Assembly: GCA_910587275.1 (NCBI GenBank) | Contig: CAJUMD010000059.1 | Coordinates: forward strand, 1 to 19,741 | Direction: 5' to 3' | Source of the DNA: an uncultured Kineothrix sp. | GTDB taxonomy: Bacteria; Bacillota; Clostridia; Lachnospirales; Lachnospiraceae | Length of the DNA: 19,741 bases | In this document: in pieces, positions 1-7,978 of the stretch | Position numbering within the stretch: the stretch's first letter is position 1 | How the letters are laid out: each line of letters begins with the position of its first letter | Translations under genes and position numbers: made by a program | Notes under the pieces: generated by a model | The model's database searches: none | Seen by the model: the letters and a program-made list of their open reading frames with translations, nothing else | What the model was told of the DNA's origin: nothing

Positions 1-2
1 GG

Positions 3-311
3 CTTTGGTATAAAGAACTGGAACGGCAGAAACGGCAGGAAATTCCTCTGTCTGAAATGGCACAGGAGCCGCAGTCCTTTGAACACATCGAAAACGATTA
101 TCTGCTGAACGTGGAGAAAGTAGAAGTGTTCCGGATGCTGCACCGTTTTGACGAGACGACGCGGGAAGTCATGTACCTGCGGCTGACCGGGGAACTGAGC
201 TTTGCGGAAATCGGAAGCATTATGGGAAAAACAGAAAACTGGGCAAGGGTAACTTTTTACAGAGGCAAACAAAAATTAATGAAAGGGAGAGAAAAATGGA
301 ACAACGGTTAG
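3..311 (+). CDS. ECF-type RNA polymerase sigma factor, C-terminal part (5' end outside window)
   Basis: The frame is open to the left edge of the window, so this is the last ~102 residues of a longer protein. The visible part holds the linker and the sigma region 4 helix-turn-helix: a run with TTREVMYLRL, then LSFAEIGSIMGKTENWARV and FYRGKQKL, the usual region 4 pattern that reads the -35 element. The gene overlaps the start of the next gene, a zinc-finger anti-sigma factor, by 16 bp, which is the classical sigma/anti-sigma arrangement. The ATG at 57 is internal and probably not the true start, because coding similarity continues upstream of it (LWYKELERQKRQ). The signal sensed cannot be deduced. 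Confidence 0.85.
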   Translation, partial: LWYKELERQKRQEIPLSEMAQEPQSFEHIENDYLLNVEKVEVFRMLHRFDETTREVMYLRLTGELSFAEIGSIMGKTENWARVTFYRGKQKLMKGREKWNNG

Positions 312-1069
312 TGTGTGATACGGTAAGGGATTTATTTCCCATGTACATCGACCATATGACCAGCGATGCGTCAAACGGGTCAATTGAGGAACATATCGGC
401 AGATGCAGCGAATGCCGGACGGTACTGGAACAGATGCGGGAACCGGTACCGGTGGAAACGGCGCCGGAGGTGGCGGAATTTAAGAAATTTCTGAAAAAAT
501 CAAAACTGGACATCTTCTACTGGATTATGGGAGCGGCGGCTGTCATTGCCGTGCTGACCTGTTTCATCGTTAATCTTGCGGTGGAAAAAAGGCTTTCCTG
601 GTTCTACATTGTGCTGGCGGGTATCATAACCGGTTATTTTCCCGTTTATGTTGCGGTAAACGGACAGAAGCACAGGATTTTAAAAATGCTGGCATCACTG
701 AATGCCTGTGTAATCCTGCTGCTGGGGGTTATCCAGCTCGTGCTTTACTACCGGATGGGAATCGGAGGCGTGTGGTTTTGGGATACCGGCCTTCCGGTGA
801 CGGCGCTTTGGACCGTACTGGTATGGACTGCCGTAGTAATACGGGTGAAACTGCACGGAAGCGTTTTGACGGCGTTGGCGGTATTTGCCGTATTGGCTGT
901 TTTCGGCAATTACCAGACGAACGTAATCTGCGGCTATTACAAAGACTTCGGGGATTATGCAGAGAATCTTGTTTCCAACGGGTTAGGGAATGTTGTCGCT
1001 GCCGCTTTGCTGTTTGTCATCGATATTATGGTTCATGTCAGAAAAGGAAAAAGCAGGTATGGAAAATAG
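296..1069 (+). CDS. zinc-finger (zf-HC2) membrane anti-sigma factor
   Basis: This is a 257-aa protein. The N-terminus carries a zf-HC2 type motif with C7, H33, C37 and C40 (CSEC), the fold that clamps ECF sigma factors in the cytoplasm. After a short linker there are about six hydrophobic segments between residues 73 and 250, so it is a polytopic membrane protein rather than a single-pass anti-sigma factor. The start is supported by a GGGAGAG ribosome site inside the end of the sigma gene, and the 16-bp overlap implies translational coupling. By family knowledge it should hold the upstream sigma factor inactive until a membrane signal releases it. The particular signal and the role of the membrane domain are unknown. 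Confidence 0.85.
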   Translation: MEQRLVCDTVRDLFPMYIDHMTSDASNGSIEEHIGRCSECRTVLEQMREPVPVETAPEVAEFKKFLKKSKLDIFYWIMGAAAVIAVLTCFIVNLAVEKRLSWFYIVLAGIITGYFPVYVAVNGQKHRILKMLASLNACVILLLGVIQLVLYYRMGIGGVWFWDTGLPVTALWTVLVWTAVVIRVKLHGSVLTALAVFAVLAVFGNYQTNVICGYYKDFGDYAENLVSNGLGNVVAAALLFVIDIMVHVRKGKSRYGK

Positions 1070-1247
1070 TTATTTTAACGATGCGCTGTCCAATTTTGCC
1101 AAAGATTTCGCGTACGGCGGGGCAATCCGCCATTTGGTGGACAAAGGATACACGGCGGAACGAATCATCCGGGAATTTAAATATCCGCTGTCACGGGCGA
1201 GTATCGAAAAAATGGTAGCGGATTACCAAAAGACGAAAAATGAATGA
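1059..1247 (+). CDS. small conserved-looking protein coupled to the sigma/anti-sigma pair
   Basis: This is a 62-aa soluble protein starting MENSYFNDALSNFAKDF. The ATG lies inside the last codons of the anti-sigma gene (11-bp overlap), so it is probably translated by coupling; no strong ribosome site of its own is visible. The sequence is charged and helical, and the stretch YTAERIIREFKYPLSRASIEKMV resembles a small helix-turn-helix-like or helical adaptor, but I do not recognise a family. Its place as third gene of the sigma operon suggests an accessory role in that regulon, which is inference only. A longer frame back to 990 exists inside the anti-sigma gene but lacks a ribosome site. Confidence 0.6.
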   Translation: MENSYFNDALSNFAKDFAYGGAIRHLVDKGYTAERIIREFKYPLSRASIEKMVADYQKTKNE

Positions 1248-1276
1248 AAAACGCGGACTGCATGGGATGGAGCTCC

Positions 1277-1323
1277 AGAGCGTGTTTGAAAACTGCTTAA
1301 TGAGTTGATTTCAAACACGCTCT
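1277..1323. terminator. perfect inverted repeat between convergent genes (possible bidirectional terminator or REP-like element)
   Basis: Two perfect 15-bp arms, AGAGCGTGTTTGAAA at 1277-1291 and TTTCAAACACGCTCT at 1309-1323, flank a 17-nt loop. The repeat lies between the sigma-operon genes and the convergent histidine kinase gene, and its right arm overlaps the kinase stop codon. There is no long T tract after either arm, so termination would be weak by the classical rule. A close copy of the right arm (14 of 15 bases) occurs at 3513-3527, which suggests an interspersed palindromic repeat rather than a dedicated terminator. Confidence 0.5.
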
Positions 1324-2749
1324 AATCTTCATCGTCTCCGTCAGAGGATTTTGCCAGCGTAAAGATAAATTCCGAGCCGACCCCTTCCGTACTGATAACG
1401 TTTATATGCTCTCCATGGGCATGGATGATTTCTTTTGTAATCGACAATCCCAGTCCCGTTCCCTTTTTATCCTTACCCCTTGAGGCGTCCGACTTATAGA
1501 AACGGTCCCAAACCAGTTTTAAATCATCCTTGGGGATGCCGATGCCGCTGTCTTTTACGGAAACATGAACTTTGTTGGTCTTTTCATTGGTTTCTATCAT
1601 GATGGCGGAATCATTATGGCTGAATTTAATGGCGTTGTCCAGCAGATTGTAGAAGACCTGCTGGATTTTTCCCATATCCGCATTGACGTACATGACGTCC
1701 CCGGTCAAAATCAGTTCTATAACAATGGCTTTCTGTCTGCAAGTGCCTTCAAAGGACGCGGCGGTATTGCGGATAATCTGATTCAAATCAAAATCCGTCC
1801 GGTTCAGAAGCATTCCCTTGGTATTCAGGTTGTTCAGCGTCAGCAGACTGTTCGTAAGTTTGGTAAGGCGTTCGGTTTCGTTCAACACGATGTTCAGGTA
1901 TTTCCCGTACATTTCCGGCGGGATGGTGCCGTCCAGCATGGCTTCCAGATACCCTTTAATGGAGGTCAGGGGAGAACGGAAGTCATGGGAAACGTTTGCC
2001 ACGAATTTTTTCTGGTCGTCCTCAGAACGGGCAATTTCGCTTGCCATATAGGAAAGGGTGGCAGCGAGATAACCAATCTCGTCTTCACTGTCCACCTGAA
2101 ATTCATAGTGCATGTTGCCGCTGGCGTACTGTTCGGTGGCTTCGGTAATCTTCCGCAGGGGAAGATAAACCATTTCCGTAAAAAAAATCAGGATGATTAA
2201 GGAAAGCAGAAACAGAATGACCAGCAGGATATAAGAAATATTCAAAAGGGTATCACAGGAGAGCTGCAGCTCATGCATAGGGGCATGGATGACCACATAG
2301 CCTTTTACCTTATAGCTGGAAGTAATGGGTGCAAACACGCTCAGCATATTTTCGTCAAAGGTATCAAAAAAAGTACCCGTAGTGTAATAAGAACCTGCGA
2401 TAACCGTAGGGTCGAATCCCTCAATGACGGTTTCGTTCTCCAAATCCACCGGAGCGGATGAGTTCAGTACCATTCTTCCCGAGGGGTTGATAATCCATAT
2501 GGTTGCCGACAGGAATATATCCAGGGCATCCAACTGCTTCTTCACGGCATCCAAAGAGGCTTCGCTGTTGTATAAGTCCGATGCATAGGTATTGGCAATC
2601 AGTGTGGCTTCTTTGTACAGGGCATCCGCTTTTTCGCGTTTGAGCTGTTCCATGGTCATGCTGGATACGAAAGTTGCCACTACGACAAATCCGAAGAAGG
2701 CGAAAATAAAGTATCCCAGCAGAATTTTTAAGTAAAGGGTTTTTCTCAT
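1322..2749 (-). CDS. sensor histidine kinase of a two-component system
   Basis: This is a 475-aa membrane histidine kinase. It has a first membrane segment at about residues 8-29, an extracellular sensor region to about 170, a second segment at about 171-192 and a HAMP linker to about 245. The dimerisation domain carries the phospho-acceptor H255 in SHDFRSPLTS. The catalytic ATPase domain shows the N box (NLLDNAIKFS), G1 (DSGIGIP) and G2 (GTGLGLSI). The start follows an AGGGGGAGG ribosome site. It begins 11 bp after the response regulator stop codon, so the two form one operon and this is the partner kinase. The acidic tail SSDGDDED is short and ordinary. The ligand is not evident. Confidence 0.93.
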   Translation of the reverse strand: MRKTLYLKILLGYFIFAFFGFVVVATFVSSMTMEQLKREKADALYKEATLIANTYASDLYNSEASLDAVKKQLDALDIFLSATIWIINPSGRMVLNSSAPVDLENETVIEGFDPTVIAGSYYTTGTFFDTFDENMLSVFAPITSSYKVKGYVVIHAPMHELQLSCDTLLNISYILLVILFLLSLIILIFFTEMVYLPLRKITEATEQYASGNMHYEFQVDSEDEIGYLAATLSYMASEIARSEDDQKKFVANVSHDFRSPLTSIKGYLEAMLDGTIPPEMYGKYLNIVLNETERLTKLTNSLLTLNNLNTKGMLLNRTDFDLNQIIRNTAASFEGTCRQKAIVIELILTGDVMYVNADMGKIQQVFYNLLDNAIKFSHNDSAIMIETNEKTNKVHVSVKDSGIGIPKDDLKLVWDRFYKSDASRGKDKKGTGLGLSITKEIIHAHGEHINVISTEGVGSEFIFTLAKSSDGDDED

Positions 2750-2760
2750 AAGCCTCCCCC

Positions 2761-3486
2761 TTAATCGGGTATTTGGGCGGGCGCGGAATGGGTAACTTCA
2801 AATTTGTAGCCCACACCCCATACCGTAGCGATGCGCCACGTGGCATGGTCTTCGATTTTCTCCCGGATACGCTTGATGTGGACATCCACGGTACGGGTAT
2901 CCCCGATGTATTCATATCCCCAAATCTGGTCAAGGAGCTGTTCTCTCGTAAATACGTGGTTGGGTGAGGAAGCGAGGAAGTAAAGGAGTTCCAGCTCCTT
3001 AGGCGGCATATCCACGGTATCCCCCATGTAAATAACAGAGTAATTGGTACGATTGATGGTGAGTCCCGGATATTCCACACTTTTGACATCGGAAACCGGG
3101 GGAGCCGCAGGCGCCGGTTTATAACGGCGCAGTACTGCCTTGACCCTTGCCACCAGTTCCTTGGAATCAAAAGGTTTCTCCATATAATCGTCGGCGCCCA
3201 GTTCAAGCCCCAGCACTTTGTCGAATATTTCCCCTTTCGCCGAAAGCATGATGATAGGGGTGGGGGATTTGGCACGGACTTCCCGGCATACCTGATAGCC
3301 GTCCATCCCCGGAAGCATCAAATCCAAAAGGATTAAGTTGGGATGAAAGGAATCCACCGTCGTAAGGGCGGATTCCCCATCGTTTACAATCATGGTCTCA
3401 AAACATTCTTTCGTAAGGTACAGGGCAATCAGCTCTGCAATATTGTTGTCGTCGTCAACAATTAAAACTTTTTGTTTGTTTACCAT
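2761..3486 (-). CDS. OmpR/PhoB-family response regulator
   Basis: This is a 241-aa protein with a receiver domain (acid pocket D11/D12, phospho-acceptor D55 in LLDLMLP, S82 and K104) followed by a winged-helix DNA-binding domain (TREQLLDQIWG, RTVDVHIKRIREKIE, WGVGYKF). The chosen start MVNKQKVLIVDDD has an AGAGGA ribosome site just upstream; the frame stays open a further 31 codons but that part has no family resemblance. It lies immediately upstream of its kinase gene and downstream of mutS2 (98-bp gap). It likely activates or represses transcription when phosphorylated. The targets are unknown. Confidence 0.93.
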   Translation of the reverse strand: MVNKQKVLIVDDDNNIAELIALYLTKECFETMIVNDGESALTTVDSFHPNLILLDLMLPGMDGYQVCREVRAKSPTPIIMLSAKGEIFDKVLGLELGADDYMEKPFDSKELVARVKAVLRRYKPAPAAPPVSDVKSVEYPGLTINRTNYSVIYMGDTVDMPPKELELLYFLASSPNHVFTREQLLDQIWGYEYIGDTRTVDVHIKRIREKIEDHATWRIATVWGVGYKFEVTHSAPAQIPD

Positions 3487-3507
3487 AGTTCCTCTCATTC
3501 TGCCTTG

Positions 3508-3527
3508 GCGTGTTTCAAACACACTCT
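3508..3527. repeat. small palindrome related to the 1277-1323 inverted repeat
   Basis: GTGTTTCAAACAC (3510-3522) is a perfect palindrome around one central base, and TTTCAAACACACTCT (3513-3527) matches the right arm of the 1277-1323 repeat at 14 of 15 positions. It sits in the leader between mutS2 and the response regulator start. It could be a collapsed copy of the same interspersed element or a dyad operator for the two-component system; the sequence alone does not decide. Confidence 0.4.
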
Positions 3528-3584
3528 TGGGCGGCGTGGTTTTTGCAGCGTTTGTGGTAAAAAAACGGAAATACAGCAACCGGA

Positions 3585-5963
3585 TTATGGCTTAAAAACC
3601 GCAATGGTAACACCGGCATCTCCTTCCCCGTGCTCCCCAAGGCGGAAGGATTCCACGTATTTTATTTTTTTCAAATGCCCCTGTACTGCTTTGCGCAGCG
3701 CTCCGGTTCCTTTCCCGTGTACGATACGCACGCTGGGGAGATGGGCAAGGTAAGCATCGTCCAAATATTTGTCCAATTCGGACAGCGCTTCGTCTACCGT
3801 TTTACCCAGAAGATTAATCTCCGCGGATACCTGGTAGGACTTGGACATTTTAATTTTACTGCCGGAAGACCGCTGCAGGGAGGACGGCTTTGTAACCGGA
3901 ACGTCCTCAATGACCGCGATATCCTTAATGTTCGTCTGCGTGCGGATGATGCCGCATTGCACGAACAGGTTGCCTTTGTGGTCGGGCAGGGAGCTGACGG
4001 TTCCTTTTAATCCCATGGAAAGAATTTTCACACTGTCTCCCAGTTTAAGCTGGGAAGGCTTTACTTCTTTCTTTTGGGGCTGGGCGGATTTCAGCGCCAG
4101 CTTTTCGTTCTTATCGGAAATTTTCCCCCTCAGTTTTTCCCTCGTTTTTTCCAAATCCTTCATGGAAGCGTTGGGTCCCGCTTTTTGGAACACACGGATG
4201 GTTTCATCGGCGACTTCCTTTGCTTCCTGCAGGATGGTACGTGCCTGTTCGTTGGCTTCCCGCAGGATGCGTTCCCTTGTTTCATCGATTTTGTCCTGTT
4301 TGCTCTGCAACTGCTCCTTTAACCGCTTAATTTCCTCTTTATGGGAGGCTGCTTCCAAACGCTCCCGTTCCATGGTTATTTTGCTTTGTTCCAAATCGGC
4401 TATCAAATCCTCAAAAGCCTCGTTTTCCTGACTGATCTGCTCCTTCGCTGCACGGATGATGTAATCGGGAAGTCCCAGTTTGGAGGAAATGGCGAATGCA
4501 TTGCTCTTGCCGGGTATGCCGATTAACAGGCGGTAAGTGGGCTGGAGGGTATCGACGTCAAACTCACAGCAGGCATTTTCCACATGCCCGGTGGAAAGGG
4601 CATATACCTTTAACTCACTGTAATGGGTGGTCGCCATGGTACGGATCCGCCTTTTATGCAGGTAATCCAATATGGCAACGGCAAGCGCCGCCCCTTCCGT
4701 AGGGTCCGTCCCCGCCCCCAACTCATCGAACAGGCAGAGGGAACCTTCATCCGCATGTTTCAGGATGGAGACGATGCGGGTCATATGGGAGGAAAAGGTA
4801 CTGAGACTCTGCTCAATACTCTGTTCATCGCCGATATCCGCGTATACTTCCGTAAACACGGACAATTCCGAACGGTCCAATGCCGGAATATGCAACCCCG
4901 CCTGCCCCATCAGCGTAAAGAGCCCCACGGTTTTTAAGGATACGGTTTTGCCCCCGGTATTGGGGCCCGTAATGACTAAAAGGTCAAAGTCCTGACCGAG
5001 ATCAATGTCAATGGGAACTACTTTTTTCTTATCCAGCAGGGGATGCCTTCCTTTTCGGATACGGATGCGCCGCTGCGTATTAAAAACGGGAGTCGTTGCA
5101 TTTTGGTCCATGGCAAGGGATGCCTTGGCAAAAATGAAGTCCAGGGTAGTCATCAACTCCTGGTTGCGGGAAAGCGCTTCCGTATGCTCGGCAGCCTGGG
5201 CGCTTAATGCCGCAAGAATAACCTCAATTTCCTCCTGTTCCTTCATGGCGAGTTCCTTAAGCTGGTTGTTCATGGCAACCACCGCGGCTGGCTCGATAAA
5301 AAAGGTGGAACCGGTGGCGGACTGGTCATGCACCATACCGGCTACCTGTCCTTTGTATTCCGCTTTTACGGGAAGACAATAGCGATTGTTACGCATGGTA
5401 ATCACCGCATCCTGCAGGTAAGTACGGCAGGAACCGTTCACCATACGGTTCAGTTGGGTATGAATCCGTTCGTTGGTCAACGCAATGTTCCTGCGGATGG
5501 ATTTTAAGGCAGGACTTGCGTCATCGCTGATTTCGTCTTCGGAGAGAATACAACGCCTGATTTCCGATGACAACGGTGTCAGCGGTTCCAATGCATCAAA
5601 AAGGGAATCCAGGGAATCTTCCGCTCCTTCATCCCGCTCCCTTCTGCCGTAAGACTTCACGCGGCTGACATTTTCCAGCATCCCGGCAATCTTCAACAGT
5701 TCCGGAACGGACAGCGCCGCGCCAACGCCAAGGGATTTTAAGGAATAACCCAAATCTTTGTTGCCGCCAAAGGAGGTGGAACCTTTTTGGAACAGGCGGG
5801 TCAGCGCGTCCGCGGTCTGCTGCTGCGCTTCGTTTATGGCGGTCAAATCAGTATCCGGTTTTAATTCCAGGCAAAGCCTGCGGCCGGGTTCGGAATTCGC
5901 TTTTTCCGCCAGCATGTTTATGATTTTGTTGTATTCTAAGGTTTGCAATACTTTTTCGTTCAT
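3585..5963 (-). CDS. mutS2: MutS2 endonuclease / ribosome-rescue ATPase
   Basis: This is a 792-aa protein, full length for MutS2. The N-terminal MutS-like core and lever helices run to about 310. The ATPase domain has Walker A GPNTGGKT at 333-340, Walker B LCLFDE at about 409-414 and a signature region with STFSSHM. A long coiled coil spans about 510-620, a KOW-like segment about 640-690, and a C-terminal Smr domain 715-792 with HGKGTG and a GDAGVTI ending. Family knowledge: it acts on branched DNA or on stalled/collided ribosomes, and unlike MutS it lacks the mismatch-reading domain I. The start MNEKVLQTLEYNKI is standard for the family; its ribosome site is weak (AAAGAG). It is a host gene and a good anchor for the chromosome. 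Confidence 0.96.
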   Translation of the reverse strand: MNEKVLQTLEYNKIINMLAEKANSEPGRRLCLELKPDTDLTAINEAQQQTADALTRLFQKGSTSFGGNKDLGYSLKSLGVGAALSVPELLKIAGMLENVSRVKSYGRRERDEGAEDSLDSLFDALEPLTPLSSEIRRCILSEDEISDDASPALKSIRRNIALTNERIHTQLNRMVNGSCRTYLQDAVITMRNNRYCLPVKAEYKGQVAGMVHDQSATGSTFFIEPAAVVAMNNQLKELAMKEQEEIEVILAALSAQAAEHTEALSRNQELMTTLDFIFAKASLAMDQNATTPVFNTQRRIRIRKGRHPLLDKKKVVPIDIDLGQDFDLLVITGPNTGGKTVSLKTVGLFTLMGQAGLHIPALDRSELSVFTEVYADIGDEQSIEQSLSTFSSHMTRIVSILKHADEGSLCLFDELGAGTDPTEGAALAVAILDYLHKRRIRTMATTHYSELKVYALSTGHVENACCEFDVDTLQPTYRLLIGIPGKSNAFAISSKLGLPDYIIRAAKEQISQENEAFEDLIADLEQSKITMERERLEAASHKEEIKRLKEQLQSKQDKIDETRERILREANEQARTILQEAKEVADETIRVFQKAGPNASMKDLEKTREKLRGKISDKNEKLALKSAQPQKKEVKPSQLKLGDSVKILSMGLKGTVSSLPDHKGNLFVQCGIIRTQTNIKDIAVIEDVPVTKPSSLQRSSGSKIKMSKSYQVSAEINLLGKTVDEALSELDKYLDDAYLAHLPSVRIVHGKGTGALRKAVQGHLKKIKYVESFRLGEHGEGDAGVTIAVFKP

Positions 5964-5994
5964 GATTTTCGTCTCTTTTTCTTTTCCTATTTTC

Positions 5995-6171
5995 TTATTT
6001 TTTATTCCTATAAAACCCGTTAGGCTGCAACCACGGTGTAATTATCCGTATCGTACGTAATCCCAATCCAGGGTATGCCATAATCAAATCCATTATGGCA
6101 ATCAATTCTTCTCCTTTGTAATATCCATTATAATATTTATCAAACATTTTCTTGTTTGAAGGCAGAACTTC
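5995..6171 (-). CDS. possible small hypothetical protein upstream of mutS2
   Basis: This open frame encodes up to 83 aa from a GTG at 6246. The form from the internal ATG at 6171 (MEVLPSNKKMFDKYYNGYY, about 58 aa) has a GGAG two bases upstream. The sequence is basic and aromatic-rich (YYNGYYKGEEL, PGLGLRTIRIITPWLQPN) and has no family I recognise. It is AT-rich compared with its neighbours and ends 31 bp before mutS2. It may be a real small gene, the remains of a decayed one, or chance. Confidence 0.22.
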   Translation of the reverse strand, partial: EVLPSNKKMFDKYYNGYYKGEELIAIMDLIMAYPGLGLRTIRIITPWLQPNGFYRNKK

Positions 6172-6246
6172 CATATCTCCAAGAATACTCTGTCTAGTCA
6201 CAGGCGGCGGACAGTATTGATAATACAAGCTGTTTTTTCGCTGCAC

Positions 6247-6631
6247 AGCAAATATATATTTGCAACATCTGTTTTTTTCATACGGTGCACATGACGCTTA
6301 GAAAAGGAGGAAATCTTCATGGGATTTTCCTTTTACACTCCATAATTTCCTGATTTCCGGTTTCCCAAACAGTATACCATAAAATAGCCTGAACGGGAAA
6401 TGGATTTTCAACGGCAGACGCAGACCGGACAGGGCGCGCAATCCGGCTGCATACATCCGCCCCGTATCCCCATCCCATCCGTTAAGAAATTAACAGGTTT
6501 GATACTTTTTTATCAGCATGTTTTTTTTACGGTACGCGGAAAAAAATTTCCCTGAAAGTGTTTTCATTCCGCCAAAAATCTGTTAAATTTATCTTACAGT
6601 GTGACTGAAAGCAATGGATAGGAGGTTCAAA
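6247..6631. other. intergenic region with little recognisable content
   Basis: No convincing gene is seen. A purine-rich site AAAAGGAGG at 6302-6310 precedes an ATG at 6319, but that frame ends after eight codons. A weak promoter-like pair for the downstream peptidase gene, TTTTCA then TAAATT with a 17-bp spacer, lies roughly 50 bp before its start and matches consensus at only four of six positions in each box. Confidence 0.3.
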
Positions 6632-7303
6632 ATGAGGTATTTTTTTAATGGCAAAATCGAAAAACTGGATGACATTTACACCATCCGTATTCCCTTCAAC
6701 ATTTGGGAGGTATGCAAACAAAGGGATGTGATTAACGGCGATCTTGTACTGGACAATAAGATTATCACCTGTGAGCTGCTTCCCGAAGAAAAAGGAAATT
6801 ACAAAATCCATTTGGATGAGGAAGCCGTCTCCCATGTGGATATCTCCAAAACACACAAAATCCTGCTCCATGTGGCAGGCAGCCTGATCCAAATGAACCA
6901 AAACAGCCCTTACAGCTTTGACAAACCAATCCGCACGATTGACAATGTGGAAATCATCGTCCAGCCGGAAGACGGTCTGTGCGGACAAACCTGCGTTGCC
7001 ATGCTTGCGGGCGTAACCATCGCCGAAGTCATCAGCGTCATGGACTGCCGTCAGTGGCAGGGAACCATGGACCGGGTCATTTCCGCGCTGAACTATTACG
7101 GCATTGACCACACGGATATCATCATGTACACTGAAGGGCAGGATGCAACCCTCCCGAAATGCTGTATCATGATGGAGAAAATGGGACGTTTCTGCCACTA
7201 CCTGGTACACTTTGACGGCACGTTCTATGACCCGACGCTGGGTGTCCTCGACCACTACGACATGAGTAAACTGCTTGGTTATTTAGAAGTTAAGTGCGTA
7301 TAG
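6632..7303 (+). CDS. two-domain protein: DUF1905-like N-terminus plus C39/papain-like cysteine peptidase domain
   Basis: This is a 223-aa protein with no signal peptide, so probably cytoplasmic. Residues 1-95 look like a DUF1905-type beta barrel (FNGKIEKLDDIYTIRIP, LLPEEKGNYKIHLDEEAV). Residues 105-210 resemble a C39/papain-like peptidase: Q111, C117 in QPEDGLCGQTC, then H189 in CHYLVHFDG and D200 in YDPTLG, in the expected Gln-Cys-His-Asp order. The start is set by a near-perfect AGGAGG six bases upstream; the ATG at 6614 lies before that site. It is monocistronic with a strong terminator. No exporter or bacteriocin precursor lies beside it, so a leader-peptidase role is unsupported. The substrate is unknown. 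Confidence 0.72.
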   Translation: MRYFFNGKIEKLDDIYTIRIPFNIWEVCKQRDVINGDLVLDNKIITCELLPEEKGNYKIHLDEEAVSHVDISKTHKILLHVAGSLIQMNQNSPYSFDKPIRTIDNVEIIVQPEDGLCGQTCVAMLAGVTIAEVISVMDCRQWQGTMDRVISALNYYGIDHTDIIMYTEGQDATLPKCCIMMEKMGRFCHYLVHFDGTFYDPTLGVLDHYDMSKLLGYLEVKCV

Positions 7304-7356
7304 TTCCGGAAAGCTCCCCCTTAGCGGCATACTTCCGCTCCATGGGGCTGCACATC

Positions 7357-7396
7357 AAAAACAGGAAGGGATGATTCCTCCCCCTTCCTGTTTTTT
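7357..7396 (+). terminator. Rho-independent terminator (works in both directions)
   Basis: AAAAACAGGAAGGG (7357-7370) and CCCTTCCTGTTTTT (7382-7395) form a 14-bp perfect stem with an 11-nt loop, followed by a T run. It ends the peptidase transcript and, on the minus strand, the transcript of the zinc-ribbon gene coming from the right. Confidence 0.9.
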
Positions 7397-7477
7397 GTAT
7401 CATCATGCAACTGCTTCCGCAAGTATCCTTCCGCCTTCCATGCCAGCCGGAATTTCCGAACCGCAGAGCATCCGGTG

Positions 7478-7882
7478 TCAGCTCTTTTTCTTAAATTCCC
7501 TGCCGCATCTTGGGCATTTCACCATAATCTTCCCCTTCCCGCGGGGAATGCGTATCTTTTGGCGGCAGCCCGGACACTGGTAGATATGGTGCGTCTTCCT
7601 CTGTCCCATCAGGCTCTTTTGGGATGCCCAAAACATCCTGATTTTGGAAGTGTGCCTGAGAAACGCCTGATTTTCCGCATACCGCTTTGTGTAATTCCTG
7701 GAAAACATCCTGAAATATGCATAAACAAGAGCTGCCAGCGCAACCGCATACAGGAAATCCCACCTGAAAAAGACGGATGCCGCCATTGCCGCCAATGCGC
7801 CTCCCAACAGGAAGCGGTTCATGGAATCCGCACCGTACATGCCGTACCTTCCCTGCATAAAACGAATTAATTTCTCTTTCAT
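7478..7882 (-). CDS. small membrane protein with C-terminal zinc ribbon
   Basis: This is a 134-aa protein starting MKEKLIRFMQGRYG, a start and N-terminus that I associate with a conserved Clostridia family of unknown function. Two hydrophobic segments at about residues 25-60 anchor it. The C-terminus has a rubredoxin-like zinc ribbon with two Cys pairs, CPGC and CPRC, separated by about 17 residues. The frame continues upstream to 7930, but the added residues are not family-like. The function is unknown; the ribbon probably lies on the cytoplasmic side. It is host chromosome, 97 bp downstream of the TraX gene. Confidence 0.75.
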   Translation of the reverse strand: MKEKLIRFMQGRYGMYGADSMNRFLLGGALAAMAASVFFRWDFLYAVALAALVYAYFRMFSRNYTKRYAENQAFLRHTSKIRMFWASQKSLMGQRKTHHIYQCPGCRQKIRIPRGKGKIMVKCPRCGREFKKKS

Positions 7883-7978
7883 ACCCGTACCCCGTTTCTT
7901 TCCCATACATTTGAAAACTTTTCTTTCCATTTTAAAATACGTACGGGAAAATACAAGGAATACAATCCCAACTTTTCA

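Noticed and set aside
6527..7255. Minus-strand open frame of 242 codons opposite the peptidase gene
   Set aside because: The opposite strand has an ideal ribosome site, peptidase motifs and a terminator; this frame has none.
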